A stretch of DNA of 7,149 nt from Acidobacteriota bacterium (GCA_003171295.1 PMYF01000324.1:1-7149), one strand, 5' to 3'; shown: positions 1 through 6,616, numbered from the stretch's first letter. Made by a program: numbers and translations. Notes: generated by a model from the sequence alone, not told the origin.

Positions 1-300
1 TCCGATACAGCACTAAGACTTCCGGGGAGTCAGGGGCCGCATTTCAACCAGCCGGGAGGTTATCTGTCCCCGTGGCGCATCTCAGGCCAGGAAGTGGAAG
101 CGTTCTCCCGAGTACGCCCTGACACGATACTCAAGGGTGGCGGAGCGAGCACACTTAGGGTAAACCGACGGTGAATGAGGCATGTCGCCACGACTATCGC
201 CAGTCCGAACTTCCGGTGGGTACAACGACCAAAATGAGTAATTCGTTCAGAGGTCAATGATCAGGTCATGTCAGGTTTTGTCGATCCATAGCGTTGTCCC
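1..300. other. Upstream flank without an identifiable gene
   Basis: This stretch follows the 3' end of the minus-strand cNMP-fold gene and reaches the window edge. A + strand frame is open from base 1 to a TGA at 172-174 (57 codons). It could be the tail of a gene starting outside the window, but I recognise no motif in it. A minus-strand frame at 60-257 is also open and equally unrecognisable. I see no clear terminator hairpin with a T-run after the minus-strand gene. It is best read as intergenic sequence or an unidentified gene end. Confidence 0.4.
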
Positions 301-759
301 TTATTTGTCCGCGTAAACATTCGCAAGCTGTAACCGCATCGTCTCGAAGCGAGTTTCGACGATACGCGCGAATCGGCGGAGAAGTTCGTAACCCAGGTCG
401 TGGTCCTGTTCGGCTTTGTCGCGAAGGCAGTGACCGTCCATAGCAAAAGCACGTATAGCCTCGATAGTTTTCGCAGAAAACTTCCATCGATAAGGAGGGA
501 ACAGCCACGACCAGCCCAGAATATCACCTTCGCCTAGGGTGAGAATGTTGAGAGGGCCCCGGCGTTCAGACTTTATCGAGAGCGCCACTTTCCCCTCGCG
601 TATGAGATAGAATTTCTCTGCATCTTCACCCTCGCGGAAAATGAACTCCCCCGCTTGAAAGCGGGCATTGGAGGCACATCCAACTACAAGTTCGCGATGA
701 CGTGTTGGCAGATCCACGAAAAACGGATGCTCGATCAGAACGCGCTGAAGGGTTTCCAT
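301..759 (-). CDS. Small Crp/Fnr-type cyclic-nucleotide-binding-domain protein without HTH
   Basis: The 152-residue protein is almost entirely one cNMP-binding beta-roll. Residues 33-60 carry the typical strand pattern FQAGEFIFREGEDAEKFYLI followed by REGKVAL, and residues 76-79 give the GEGD turn of the phosphate-binding cassette. The region after GEGD reads GWSWLFPPYRWKFSA. The canonical cAMP-contacting Arg-Ser pair before the conserved Ala is not present, so the usual ligand may not bind. The C-terminus (about 117-149, DHDLGYELLRRFARIVE and on) is the long helix that follows the domain in CRP. The chain then stops, with no helix-turn-helix. The ATG at 759 is chosen because a GGAGG (769-773) lies 9 bases upstream; a TTG six codons earlier would overlap that site. 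The gene points away from the hydrogenase operon. Such sensor-only proteins are often found beside group 3b hydrogenase genes, and a regulatory or accessory role is inferred. Family assignment is firm, function is not. Confidence 0.88.
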   Translation of the reverse strand: METLQRVLIEHPFFVDLPTRHRELVVGCASNARFQAGEFIFREGEDAEKFYLIREGKVALSIKSERRGPLNILTLGEGDILGWSWLFPPYRWKFSAKTIEAIRAFAMDGHCLRDKAEQDHDLGYELLRRFARIVETRFETMRLQLANVYADK

Positions 760-1320
760 ACCTATATTCCTCCGCAATAAGCATAATCCTGGCTAAGGTC
801 TTTTGACAGCCTGATTTCATGGACGCCTGGGGCGTTCCGCTTCCCATAGGCCCGCCAACTCCTATTGTTCGGTGCGCCGAATCCAAGGCTGGACGGTGGG
901 CGGAGCATCTCCCAGGAGTCAGGTTACTTGCAGCGCGCTCACGCCTTGGGCAACGAGCAGCAGCCCATGCATGCCCGGCGCCCCAGATTCCGGCGAATCT
1001 CACCCTGCCACCCCAGAATGACTGTCGCCGCGTCAGAGAGTGTAAGTACTTTCATGCCCCCTGAAGTCATGAAATCTCAGGACGCGCAATTGCTTATTGC
1101 CCTGCGAATGGCTGACAGCGACCGCCAACCTGCGGTGTGCAGGACGGGCTAATATTTTCTAGTAGTTACTTTTCCGGACATTGAAATGCCGCAAGGGATG
1201 GAATTAATAACTGTGCCATTCATCGCAGTACACACAGGGATAACGACACAATGCCCGATCGGCCCTTTTCGCCCGCTCCTTTGTGTCCTCTTCGTTCAGC
1301 CTAACCCGTTTAACCCCTTC
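760..1320. other. Divergent intergenic region, no confident gene
   Basis: The 561 bases separate the minus-strand cNMP gene from the remnant of its paralog. Any promoters for the divergent regulator and for the hydrogenase operon should lie here or in the pseudogene. The only promoter-like pair noted for the operon is TTGAAA (1181-1186) with a poor AT-rich -10 near 1204-1210. For the minus-strand gene, CTGTCA (804-809) and TATGCT (780-785) are 18 bases apart. Both are weak matches. A 38-codon minus frame at 939-1055 is open but matches nothing I know. I found no Fnr-type TTGAT-N4-ATCAA palindrome. Confidence 0.45.
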
Positions 1321-1894
1321 ATGTCCCTGATGACTTTGGAGACAGCGATTTGGCTGAAGGCTTGCTCAACCCAGGTTGGCCGGAAATGGGAGAGAAATGC
1401 CTTTGGCTGAGTCAATCTCCTGGCACGGCGTTTTCTGGCTAATCGCCGAGGGTGTAGGAGAAGCCTTTGGCCTTCGCCGAGCCCTTTCAATATAGAGCCG
1501 GGTAGGGGCATTATTGGCGAGAGTGACTCCAACCTGTACCCTCGCCTTGTTAAGAACGGCCGCGTGGCGGTGGAGATGGACCTGCCATCCAAGGGAAGCT
1601 GTATGATTCGTGCCGAAGGCGCTGGTGGAGCCGTGCTTGGCAACGGGCGCGGTGCGAGCGACGGAAGAAACGGAGACCGTTGGCCTTAAGGGTGGGGTGC
1701 TGATGGACATGTGCCGTGAAGGCTATGAACAGGGGTTCGAAATCTATAGTGCGATTGCGGAAGTGATGGCGGCCCGCCTGATCGCGACATGGCTGCAGTT
1801 GGTGAACGTTTTCCCGGTCGGCTGGGATCGCTTCAATGGGAACGGGTTAGCCAGAGCTAGGTTGGAACGCCACTTGGAGGCAGATTCTCTATGA
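1321..1894 (+). pseudogene. Decayed cNMP-binding-domain gene (paralog of 301-759)
   Basis: No single frame is open, but stitching frames together rebuilds the intact neighbour's fold. Frame 1 from 1321 gives MSLMTLETAIW, like METLQRVL. Frame 2 from about 1400 gives PLAESISWHGVFWLIAEGVG, matching HPFFVDLPTRHRELVVGCAS, and ends at the TAG at 1493. Frame 3 from about 1485 gives YRAGRGIIGESDSNLYPRLV, then KNGRVAVEM and GAGGAVLGNG, matching FQAGEFIFREGEDAEKFYLI, REGKVALSI and GEGDILGW. It ends at a TAA near 1687. Frame 2 again from about 1655 gives GGVLMDMCREGYEQGFEIYS and AARLIATWLQLVNVF, matching the C-terminal helix (DHDLGYELLRRF, MRLQLANVY). At least three frameshifts are needed, and identity to the intact copy is low, so this looks like old decay and not a single read error. 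The last frame runs past the family's normal end to a TGA at 1892-1894 that overlaps the hydB ATG. It was probably the first cistron of the operon. Confidence 0.75.
1876..1880 (+). promoter_or_regulatory. Shine-Dalgarno site for hydB inside the pseudogene tail
   Basis: GGAGG lies 10 bases before the ATG at 1891 and fixes the hydB start. It sits in the last codons of the decayed upstream cistron. hydB can therefore recruit ribosomes itself and need not depend on translation of the broken gene. Confidence 0.65.
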
Positions 1895-3015
1895 CACCAA
1901 GCCTTCCCCGGGTTGCCGCCAGTGTGGTGGTATCCAAGGGTTCGCTGCAGAAGGTTTTCGACAACTTGCGTGTGTCTGGCTTCTCACTGGTAGGCCCGAC
2001 TATTCGCGAAGGCGCCATTATTTTGGACGAGATCACCCAGATGAGCGAACTTCCCGTGGGTTGGAGCGACCAGCAGACCCCAGGACGTTATCGCTTGCAG
2101 CAGACCCGTGAACCTCAGTACTTCGCCTATAGTTGTGGGCCGCAATCGTGGAAGAAGTACTTGCTCCCCCCGCGGCTCAAACTCTTTTCTGTGGATACGG
2201 AAAGTGGCAACTGGCGAGTGCAGCCGGCGCAGAACCTGACGCCCCGCTATGCCTTCATCGGGGTGCGCGCCTGTGAGTTAAGCGCCATCGCCATTCAGGA
2301 CCGGGTCTTCATGGCGGGAGAATTCCGCGATCCCCACTACGCGCGCCGGCGGGGGCCGATTTTCATCCTGGCCGTGCAATGCACCCAGTCGGCCTCAACT
2401 TGCTTCTGTGTTTCCATGAAGACGGGCCCCCGTGCTGCAGGAGGATTTGATTTGGCCCTGACAGAGTTGCCCGACACCTTCGTGGTGGAGGTCGGCTCCG
2501 AAGCCGGCTCAGAGATGCTCCGCGACGCCGCTTGGGAGCCCGCCACGGCTTTTGACTTGGGCCGCGCTGCGCAGGCCTGCCAGCGGGCCGAGCGGGAGAT
2601 GCAGCGGCAAATGCGCACCGACGATCTACCCCGCTTGCTCTATGAGAGCCTGGAGCATCCCCGCTGGGATGAGGTTGCCACGCGCTGCCTGTCGTGCGCA
2701 AACTGCACGCAGGTTTGTCCCACCTGCTTCTGCGTAACCATGGAAGACCACAGCAATCTGCAAGCCACGGCCGCGGAGCGGACCCGCGTGTGGGACTCCT
2801 GCTTCGCACTGGATTTTTCTCATGTGCATGGCGGAAATATTCGCCCCACTATCCGCTCACGCTATCGCCAGTGGCTGACCCACAAGCTGGCGTCGTGGAT
2901 TGATCAGTTCGGCGTTTCCGGCTGTGTCGGCTGCGGGCGCTGCATCACGTGGTGCCCGGTGGGGATTGATCTAACCGAAGAAGTGCAAGCGATTCGCGAC
3001 AAGGCCTTCAAATGA
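1891..3015 (+). CDS. hydB: Group 3b [NiFe] hydrogenase beta subunit, two [4Fe-4S] ferredoxin-type
   Basis: The 374-residue cytoplasmic electron-transfer subunit is thought to carry electrons between the hydrogenase dimer and the flavin subunit. Family-typical segments include FSLVGPTIREGAIILDEI (31-48), SCGPQSWKKYLLPPRLKLF (81-99) and GVRACELSAIAIQDRVFM (124-141). A CFCVSMKTGP stretch lies at 171-180. The first [4Fe-4S] site is C266-C269-C272-C276-P. It is followed by WDSCFALDFSHVHGGN (301-316). The second site is C345-C348-C351-C355-P near the end. The ATG at 1891 has a GGAGG 10 bases upstream and overlaps the TGA of the preceding pseudogene. The hydB stop overlaps the hydG ATG as ATGA (3012-3015), implying translational coupling. 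Related proteins are also called sulfhydrogenase or anaerobic sulfite reductase A-like subunits. The hydrogenase assignment rests on the neighbours and is strong. Confidence 0.95.
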   Translation: MTPSLPRVAASVVVSKGSLQKVFDNLRVSGFSLVGPTIREGAIILDEITQMSELPVGWSDQQTPGRYRLQQTREPQYFAYSCGPQSWKKYLLPPRLKLFSVDTESGNWRVQPAQNLTPRYAFIGVRACELSAIAIQDRVFMAGEFRDPHYARRRGPIFILAVQCTQSASTCFCVSMKTGPRAAGGFDLALTELPDTFVVEVGSEAGSEMLRDAAWEPATAFDLGRAAQACQRAEREMQRQMRTDDLPRLLYESLEHPRWDEVATRCLSCANCTQVCPTCFCVTMEDHSNLQATAAERTRVWDSCFALDFSHVHGGNIRPTIRSRYRQWLTHKLASWIDQFGVSGCVGCGRCITWCPVGIDLTEEVQAIRDKAFK

Positions 3016-3881
3016 GCGTTGCTAATCATACTCTCGATCCTCGTTCCACCCCGCTGGACCCCATGTTGCCGCATCCGGCGGAGATTCAGAGCATCCATCC
3101 AGAGGCTTACGGCATCTCCACATTCTCGCTGAACTTTGTTGATCCCGCCGAAGCTGCCGCTTACCACTTCTCGCCCGGACAATTCAACATGCTCTACTTG
3201 CCGGGCTTTGGCGAAGTGGCCATCTCCCTCAGCTCGGACCCGGGCGAGCCCCAGGTGCTGGGCCATACCATCCGTTACGCGGGCAGCGTGACGCGCGCCT
3301 TAGGCCGCCTACGGGTTGGCGACCTTTTGGGGGTCCGAGGGCCTTATGGAAGCGCGTGGCCGCTCGAAAACGCTCCGGGAAAGAACTTGGTGCTGGTGGC
3401 GGGAGGGATTGGGTTGGCTCCGTTGCGGCCGGTCATTCTCTCTGTGCTGCGGCAACGCGATCTGTACGGACGGGTACTGCTTCTCTACGGCGCGCGCACC
3501 CCCGCCGACCTGCTCTACCACGACGAGATCGGGCGCTGGCGGGAGGGCGGAGTCGAAGTGCACATCACGGTGGACTTGGCGGACGAACAATGGAAGGGAC
3601 AGGTGGGCGTGGTGCCACAGCTCTTCTATCGGATCCGCGTCGATCCCAAGCAAACGCTGGTGATGACTTGCGGGCCGGAAATCATGATGCGCTTTGTAAT
3701 TTACGAAGCCTTGGCCCGGCGCATTCCCAAACAATCCGTCTTCGTTTCGATGGAGCGCAACATGAAGTGCGCCGTGGGTTTTTGCGGCCACTGCCAGTTC
3801 GGGCCCACGTTCATTTGCAAGCAAGGCCCGGTGCTCAACTTCGCTGCTCTCGAGCCGTTCTTTGGCAAGGAGGACTTCTAA
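3012..3881 (+). CDS. hydG: Group 3b [NiFe] hydrogenase gamma subunit, FAD/NAD(P)-binding reductase
   Basis: The 289-residue flavoprotein is of the ferredoxin-NADP reductase superfamily and exchanges electrons with NAD(P)(H). The FAD-binding barrel spans about residues 20-118, with EVAISLSSDP (68-77) at the flavin site and GVRGPYGSAWPL (107-118). The nucleotide-binding domain begins at LVAGGIGLAPLRP (128-140), followed by LLYGARTPADLLYHDE (157-172) and the TCGPE turn (219-223). At the C-terminus, C253, C258, C261 and C269 bind a [2Fe-2S] cluster, as in dihydroorotate dehydrogenase electron-transfer subunits. The ATG at 3012 overlaps the hydB stop. An internal ATG at 3063 would better match shorter homologs but has no visible ribosome-binding site. 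Whether NADP(H) or NAD(H) is preferred cannot be read from the sequence with confidence; family members studied in Pyrococcus favour NADP(H). The symbol is unrelated to the [FeFe]-hydrogenase maturase HydG. Confidence 0.95.
   Translation: MSVANHTLDPRSTPLDPMLPHPAEIQSIHPEAYGISTFSLNFVDPAEAAAYHFSPGQFNMLYLPGFGEVAISLSSDPGEPQVLGHTIRYAGSVTRALGRLRVGDLLGVRGPYGSAWPLENAPGKNLVLVAGGIGLAPLRPVILSVLRQRDLYGRVLLLYGARTPADLLYHDEIGRWREGGVEVHITVDLADEQWKGQVGVVPQLFYRIRVDPKQTLVMTCGPEIMMRFVIYEALARRIPKQSVFVSMERNMKCAVGFCGHCQFGPTFICKQGPVLNFAALEPFFGKEDF
3867..3874 (+). promoter_or_regulatory. Strong Shine-Dalgarno site deciding the hydD start
   Basis: AAGGAGGA lies 8 bases before the ATG at 3883 and within the last codons of hydG. 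It supports the ATG over an in-frame TTG at 3862, which would sit upstream of and across this site. Confidence 0.75.
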
Positions 3882-3882
3882 G

Positions 3883-4671
3883 ATGTCGTCGGAAGCGCGT
3901 CCCAAGTTAGCGGTCTATAAATTCTCCTCCTGCGACGGCTGTCAACTCTCCTTGTTGAGCCTGGAAGACGAACTTCTGAGCCTGGTGGGGGAAGTGGAAA
4001 TCGCCTACTTCCTGGAAGCCCGCTCCCAGAAGTTGGACGGGCCCTATGATGTGGCACTGGTGGAAGGCTCGGTCACGACCGCGGAAGACCTCGAGCGGCT
4101 CGGCAAGGTTCGCGAGCAGTCGAAGTTTCTAATCACTATCGGCGCCTGCGCAACGGCCGGAGGCATCCAGGCACTTCGCAATTGGGCGGAGGTGGGAGAA
4201 TTCGTGCGGGCGGTCTACGCCACGCCTGCCTACATCCACACGCTGGAACAGTCGACGCCGATTTCGACGCATGTGGCGGTCGATTTTGAGATCAACGGCT
4301 GCCCCATCAACAAGTATCAACTTCTGGAAGTGCTCACCGCATTGGTGATGGGGCGCACGCCACACCTCCCCCGCCATTCGGTATGTCTGGAGTGCAAGCA
4401 GCGCGGCACGTCCTGCGTGATGGTGTCACAGGGAACGCTCTGTTTGGGTCCCCTGACGCTGGCCGGATGCGGCGCCCTGTGTCCTGCCTACCAGCGCGGC
4501 TGCTATGGTTGCTTTGGGCCGATGGAAAGCCCCAACCCCGATTCCTTCTCGGGTTACCTGCTGAAGAACGGTACGCCGCGGGCGGAACTCATCCGCGTGC
4601 TGCGCGGCTTCACCGGTTATGCGGAGGTGTTTCGCTCGGCGGGTGACAAGCTCGCGAAGACGGCGCCTTAG
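3883..4671 (+). CDS. hydD: Group 3b [NiFe] hydrogenase delta (small) subunit
   Basis: The 262-residue small subunit carries three iron-sulfur clusters that wire the NiFe site to the beta/gamma diaphorase part. The proximal cluster ligands are C17 and C20 (FSSCDGCQLSLL), C89 (TIGACATAGG) and C140 (EINGCPINKYQ). Eight further cysteines, C168, C171, C178, C187, C196, C200, C207 and C210, suit the medial and distal [4Fe-4S] clusters. The run includes GCGALCPAYQRGCYGCFGPM. All twelve expected cysteines are present. There is no twin-arginine signal peptide and no membrane anchor, which fits a soluble cytoplasmic enzyme and argues against respiratory uptake hydrogenases. Only one base separates the hydG stop from this ATG, and the start is supported by a strong AAGGAGGA. 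Confidence 0.96.
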   Translation: MSSEARPKLAVYKFSSCDGCQLSLLSLEDELLSLVGEVEIAYFLEARSQKLDGPYDVALVEGSVTTAEDLERLGKVREQSKFLITIGACATAGGIQALRNWAEVGEFVRAVYATPAYIHTLEQSTPISTHVAVDFEINGCPINKYQLLEVLTALVMGRTPHLPRHSVCLECKQRGTSCVMVSQGTLCLGPLTLAGCGALCPAYQRGCYGCFGPMESPNPDSFSGYLLKNGTPRAELIRVLRGFTGYAEVFRSAGDKLAKTAP

Positions 4672-4704
4672 TTCCGCCCCTCCTCCGTGAAAGGTAGTGA
4701 CCTC

Positions 4705-6015
4705 ATGGCTGATGAAATCGCAAAAGCCGAGAAAACTGTAAGAATTGAGAACCTGACGCGCGTGGAAGGCGAAGGTGGCATCTACGTCCGAGCCGAAGGC
4801 GGGGAATTGCGTGAGGTCAAGCTGAATATCTTCGAGCCACCCCGGTTCTTCGAGGCGTTTCTGCGCGGGCGCCATTTTCAGGAGGTGCCCGACATCACGG
4901 CCCGCATCTGCGGCATCTGTCCAGTGGCTTACCAAATGAGTTCTGTGCACGCCTTGGAGGCTGCTCTGGGGGTTCGGCCCGGCCCGGAAATCCGCATGCT
5001 CCGCCGCCTGCTCTATTGTGCAGAGTGGATTGAAAGCCACGCGTTGCACATTTATCTCCTCAATGCGCCGGATTTCTTGGGGTATGAGAGTGCGGTGGCG
5101 ATGGCCTCCGACCATCCTCGAGAGGTCGAGCGGGGCCTGCGCTTGAAGAAGATCGGCAACAGTCTGTTGGAGCTGTTGGGGGGGCGCGCTATCCATCCGG
5201 TGTCGGTCTGCGTCGGGGGCTTCTACAAAGTGCCCCGCCGAAAGGAACTGGAGAAGCTCCGCGAGGACTTTCTCTGGGGCCTGGAGGCTGCCCAGGAAAC
5301 TGTGGTGTGGGTTTCAAGCCTGACGTTTCCCGAGTTTGCACCGGAATATGAGTTTGTTTCCGTCTCGCATCCCACCGAGTACCCCATGAACGAGCGCCGC
5401 ATTATCTCTTCGACGGGTCTGAATATTGACCCCGCGGATTTCGAGCAGGTTTTCTTGGAAGAGCACGTGGCGCATTCCACCGCCCTCCACTGCGTGCGCG
5501 CCGATCGGGGTTCGAGTTACTTTGTGGGGCCGCTGGCGCGCTTGAATCTAAACTCCGACAAACTCTTGCCCCAGGCTCAAGCGGCGGCGCGTTCCTGTGG
5601 AGTGTCATGGCCGTATCATAACCCGTTCATGAGCATCGTGGCCCGCGCCATCGAGCTGGTGCAAGCTTTCGAGGAGGCAATCGGCCTCATCGAGGCCTAT
5701 CAGGAGCCGGCCACGAGCCGCGTGGAAATCCGCGTCCACGCCGGAGAGGGGTGCGCGGCCACCGAAGCGCCGCGCGGGATGCTCTATCATCGCTACCGCA
5801 TCAATGACCAGGGCTTGGTGGAAGCTGCTAAGATTGTCCCGCCGACCTCTCAGAATATGCGGCGGATAGAAGACGATCTCCGACAACTTCTTCCGGGCGT
5901 CCTGGATCAGCCCGAAGCGGAAATTGCGCGGGTCTCCGAGAACTTGGTGCGGAGTTACGACCCATGCATATCCTGCTCGACCCATTTCCTCAAGCTGAAG
6001 TTTGACCGCGATTGA
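4705..6015 (+). CDS. hydA: Group 3b [NiFe] hydrogenase alpha (large, catalytic) subunit
   Basis: The 436-residue subunit holds the NiFe(CN)2CO site where H2 is split or formed. The N-terminal ENLTRVEGEGG (15-25) is the conserved entry motif. The first pair of metal-binding cysteines is C69 and C72 in RICGICP, and the second is C421 and C424 in DPCISC. All four Ni ligands are intact. After H427 a nine-residue tail (FLKLKFDRD) remains. By analogy with other large subunits it should be cut off after Ni insertion by the endopeptidase encoded next door. The ATG at 4705 is preferred. An in-frame GTG at 4687 lies six codons upstream but has no ribosome-binding sequence before it, and support for the ATG is only a modest AAGG at 4691-4694. 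A 33-base gap separates this gene from hydD with no evident terminator. The symbol should not be confused with [FeFe] hydrogenase HydA. Confidence 0.96.
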   Translation: MADEIAKAEKTVRIENLTRVEGEGGIYVRAEGGELREVKLNIFEPPRFFEAFLRGRHFQEVPDITARICGICPVAYQMSSVHALEAALGVRPGPEIRMLRRLLYCAEWIESHALHIYLLNAPDFLGYESAVAMASDHPREVERGLRLKKIGNSLLELLGGRAIHPVSVCVGGFYKVPRRKELEKLREDFLWGLEAAQETVVWVSSLTFPEFAPEYEFVSVSHPTEYPMNERRIISSTGLNIDPADFEQVFLEEHVAHSTALHCVRADRGSSYFVGPLARLNLNSDKLLPQAQAAARSCGVSWPYHNPFMSIVARAIELVQAFEEAIGLIEAYQEPATSRVEIRVHAGEGCAATEAPRGMLYHRYRINDQGLVEAAKIVPPTSQNMRRIEDDLRQLLPGVLDQPEAEIARVSENLVRSYDPCISCSTHFLKLKFDRD

Positions 6016-6016
6016 C

Positions 6017-6616
6017 ATGACAACCGGGGACCACGAAAATAGGGGGAAAGAACCCCCGCGCTTTATGGTTGTGGGCTGTGGCAATCCGTTCGCCGGCGAC
6101 GATGGTGTGGGGCTTGAAATCGTTCACCGCCTTACGGGCGGCGGCTACGGGTGCGAGTTCCGAGAGCTGCCGGAGGGAGGGATTGATTTGCTGGACCTCT
6201 TTGACCGTGCCGATATTATTCTGTTTGTGGATGCGGTTCTTAGTGGCGCACCTCCAGGTACTCTCCACTTGGTTCCCCTGCCCTCACGTCAAGTCGTACC
6301 GCGGGCGCTGGGGAAGGTTTCATGCCACGGCTGGGGGTTGGAGGAGACTTTGAGCTTGCCGCTGGCTGTTGGCTGGCGAGTCCCGCGGATGATGCTCTTG
6401 GGGATCGAGTTGGAGAATGCCGCGCAAGGCGCTTCACGCACTCCCCCCGTCAACGCGGCCCTCGAGAGGGTGATCGAACATTTCCACGAACTTCGGGCAG
6501 CGCTGGAAATGAGTAAGTCTCCGCTCTGGTCAGACCAGCACACCTACCCACCCGGCGAAGGCCAGCTTTCCTCAGTCACGACGTTCCGGGAAGGCGCCCA
6601 CGCCGTGCACATGTAA
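6017..6616 (+). CDS. [NiFe] hydrogenase maturation endopeptidase (HyaD/HybD/HycI family)
   Basis: The 199-residue protein should be the cytoplasmic protease that trims the HydA tail once nickel is in place. MVVGCGNPFAGDDGVGLEI (17-35) is the family start motif. The probable nickel-sensing residues by alignment to HybD (Glu16, Asp62, His93) are D29 in GDDG, D72 in LFVDAV and H104 in SCHGWGLEE. LLGIELEN (127-134) is the usual late conserved strand. The core ends near residue 165. About 35 further residues (from SKSPLW) have no counterpart I recognise. The ATG at 6017 is one base after the hydA stop and fits coupling. An ATG at 6065, giving a 183-residue protein starting directly at the motif, is a credible alternative. 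It is the last gene of the operon. Confidence 0.92.
   Translation: MTTGDHENRGKEPPRFMVVGCGNPFAGDDGVGLEIVHRLTGGGYGCEFRELPEGGIDLLDLFDRADIILFVDAVLSGAPPGTLHLVPLPSRQVVPRALGKVSCHGWGLEETLSLPLAVGWRVPRMMLLGIELENAAQGASRTPPVNAALERVIEHFHELRAALEMSKSPLWSDQHTYPPGEGQLSSVTTFREGAHAVHM
6042..6057 (+). repeat. Perfect 5-bp G/C hairpin at the start of the protease gene
   Basis: Five G (6042-6046) and five C (6053-6057) flank the six-base loop AAAGAA, giving a strong small stem. It lies 25 bases after the ATG at 6017 and ends 7 bases before the alternative ATG at 6065. It could damp initiation or stabilise a processed 3' end of the hydA message. It also encodes RGKEPP in frame and may be chance. Confidence 0.35.

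Noticed and set aside
780..809. CTGTCA/TATGCT promoter-like pair for the minus-strand cNMP gene
   Set aside because: Each box matches only 4 of 6 bases, and the predicted start would fall at the edge of the Shine-Dalgarno site, leaving no room for a working leader.
1181..1210. TTGAAA with AT-rich -10 as a promoter for the hydrogenase operon
   Set aside because: The -35 is good but the -10 candidates match at most 3 of 6 positions. It is noted only as a possibility.
1421..1436. TGGCAC-N5-TTTCT resembling a sigma-54 promoter
   Set aside because: The critical GC of the -12 element is missing, and the site falls within the remnant coding sequence.
3862..3882. TTG start for the hydrogenase small subunit
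   Set aside because: It overlaps the hydG end and the strong ribosome-binding site that serves the ATG at 3883.
3356..3910. 184-codon + strand frame inside hydG
   Set aside because: It is the out-of-phase shadow of hydG, rich in Arg/Ala/Gly, with no family features.
4687..4704. GTG start for the hydrogenase large subunit
   Set aside because: No ribosome-binding sequence precedes it. The ATG at 4705 gives the usual N-terminal length.
4426..5196. Long antisense open frame (256 codons) across hydD and hydA
   Set aside because: It lies opposite two genes with all catalytic residues intact, has no recognisable motif and crosses their boundary. It is an effect of high GC codon use.
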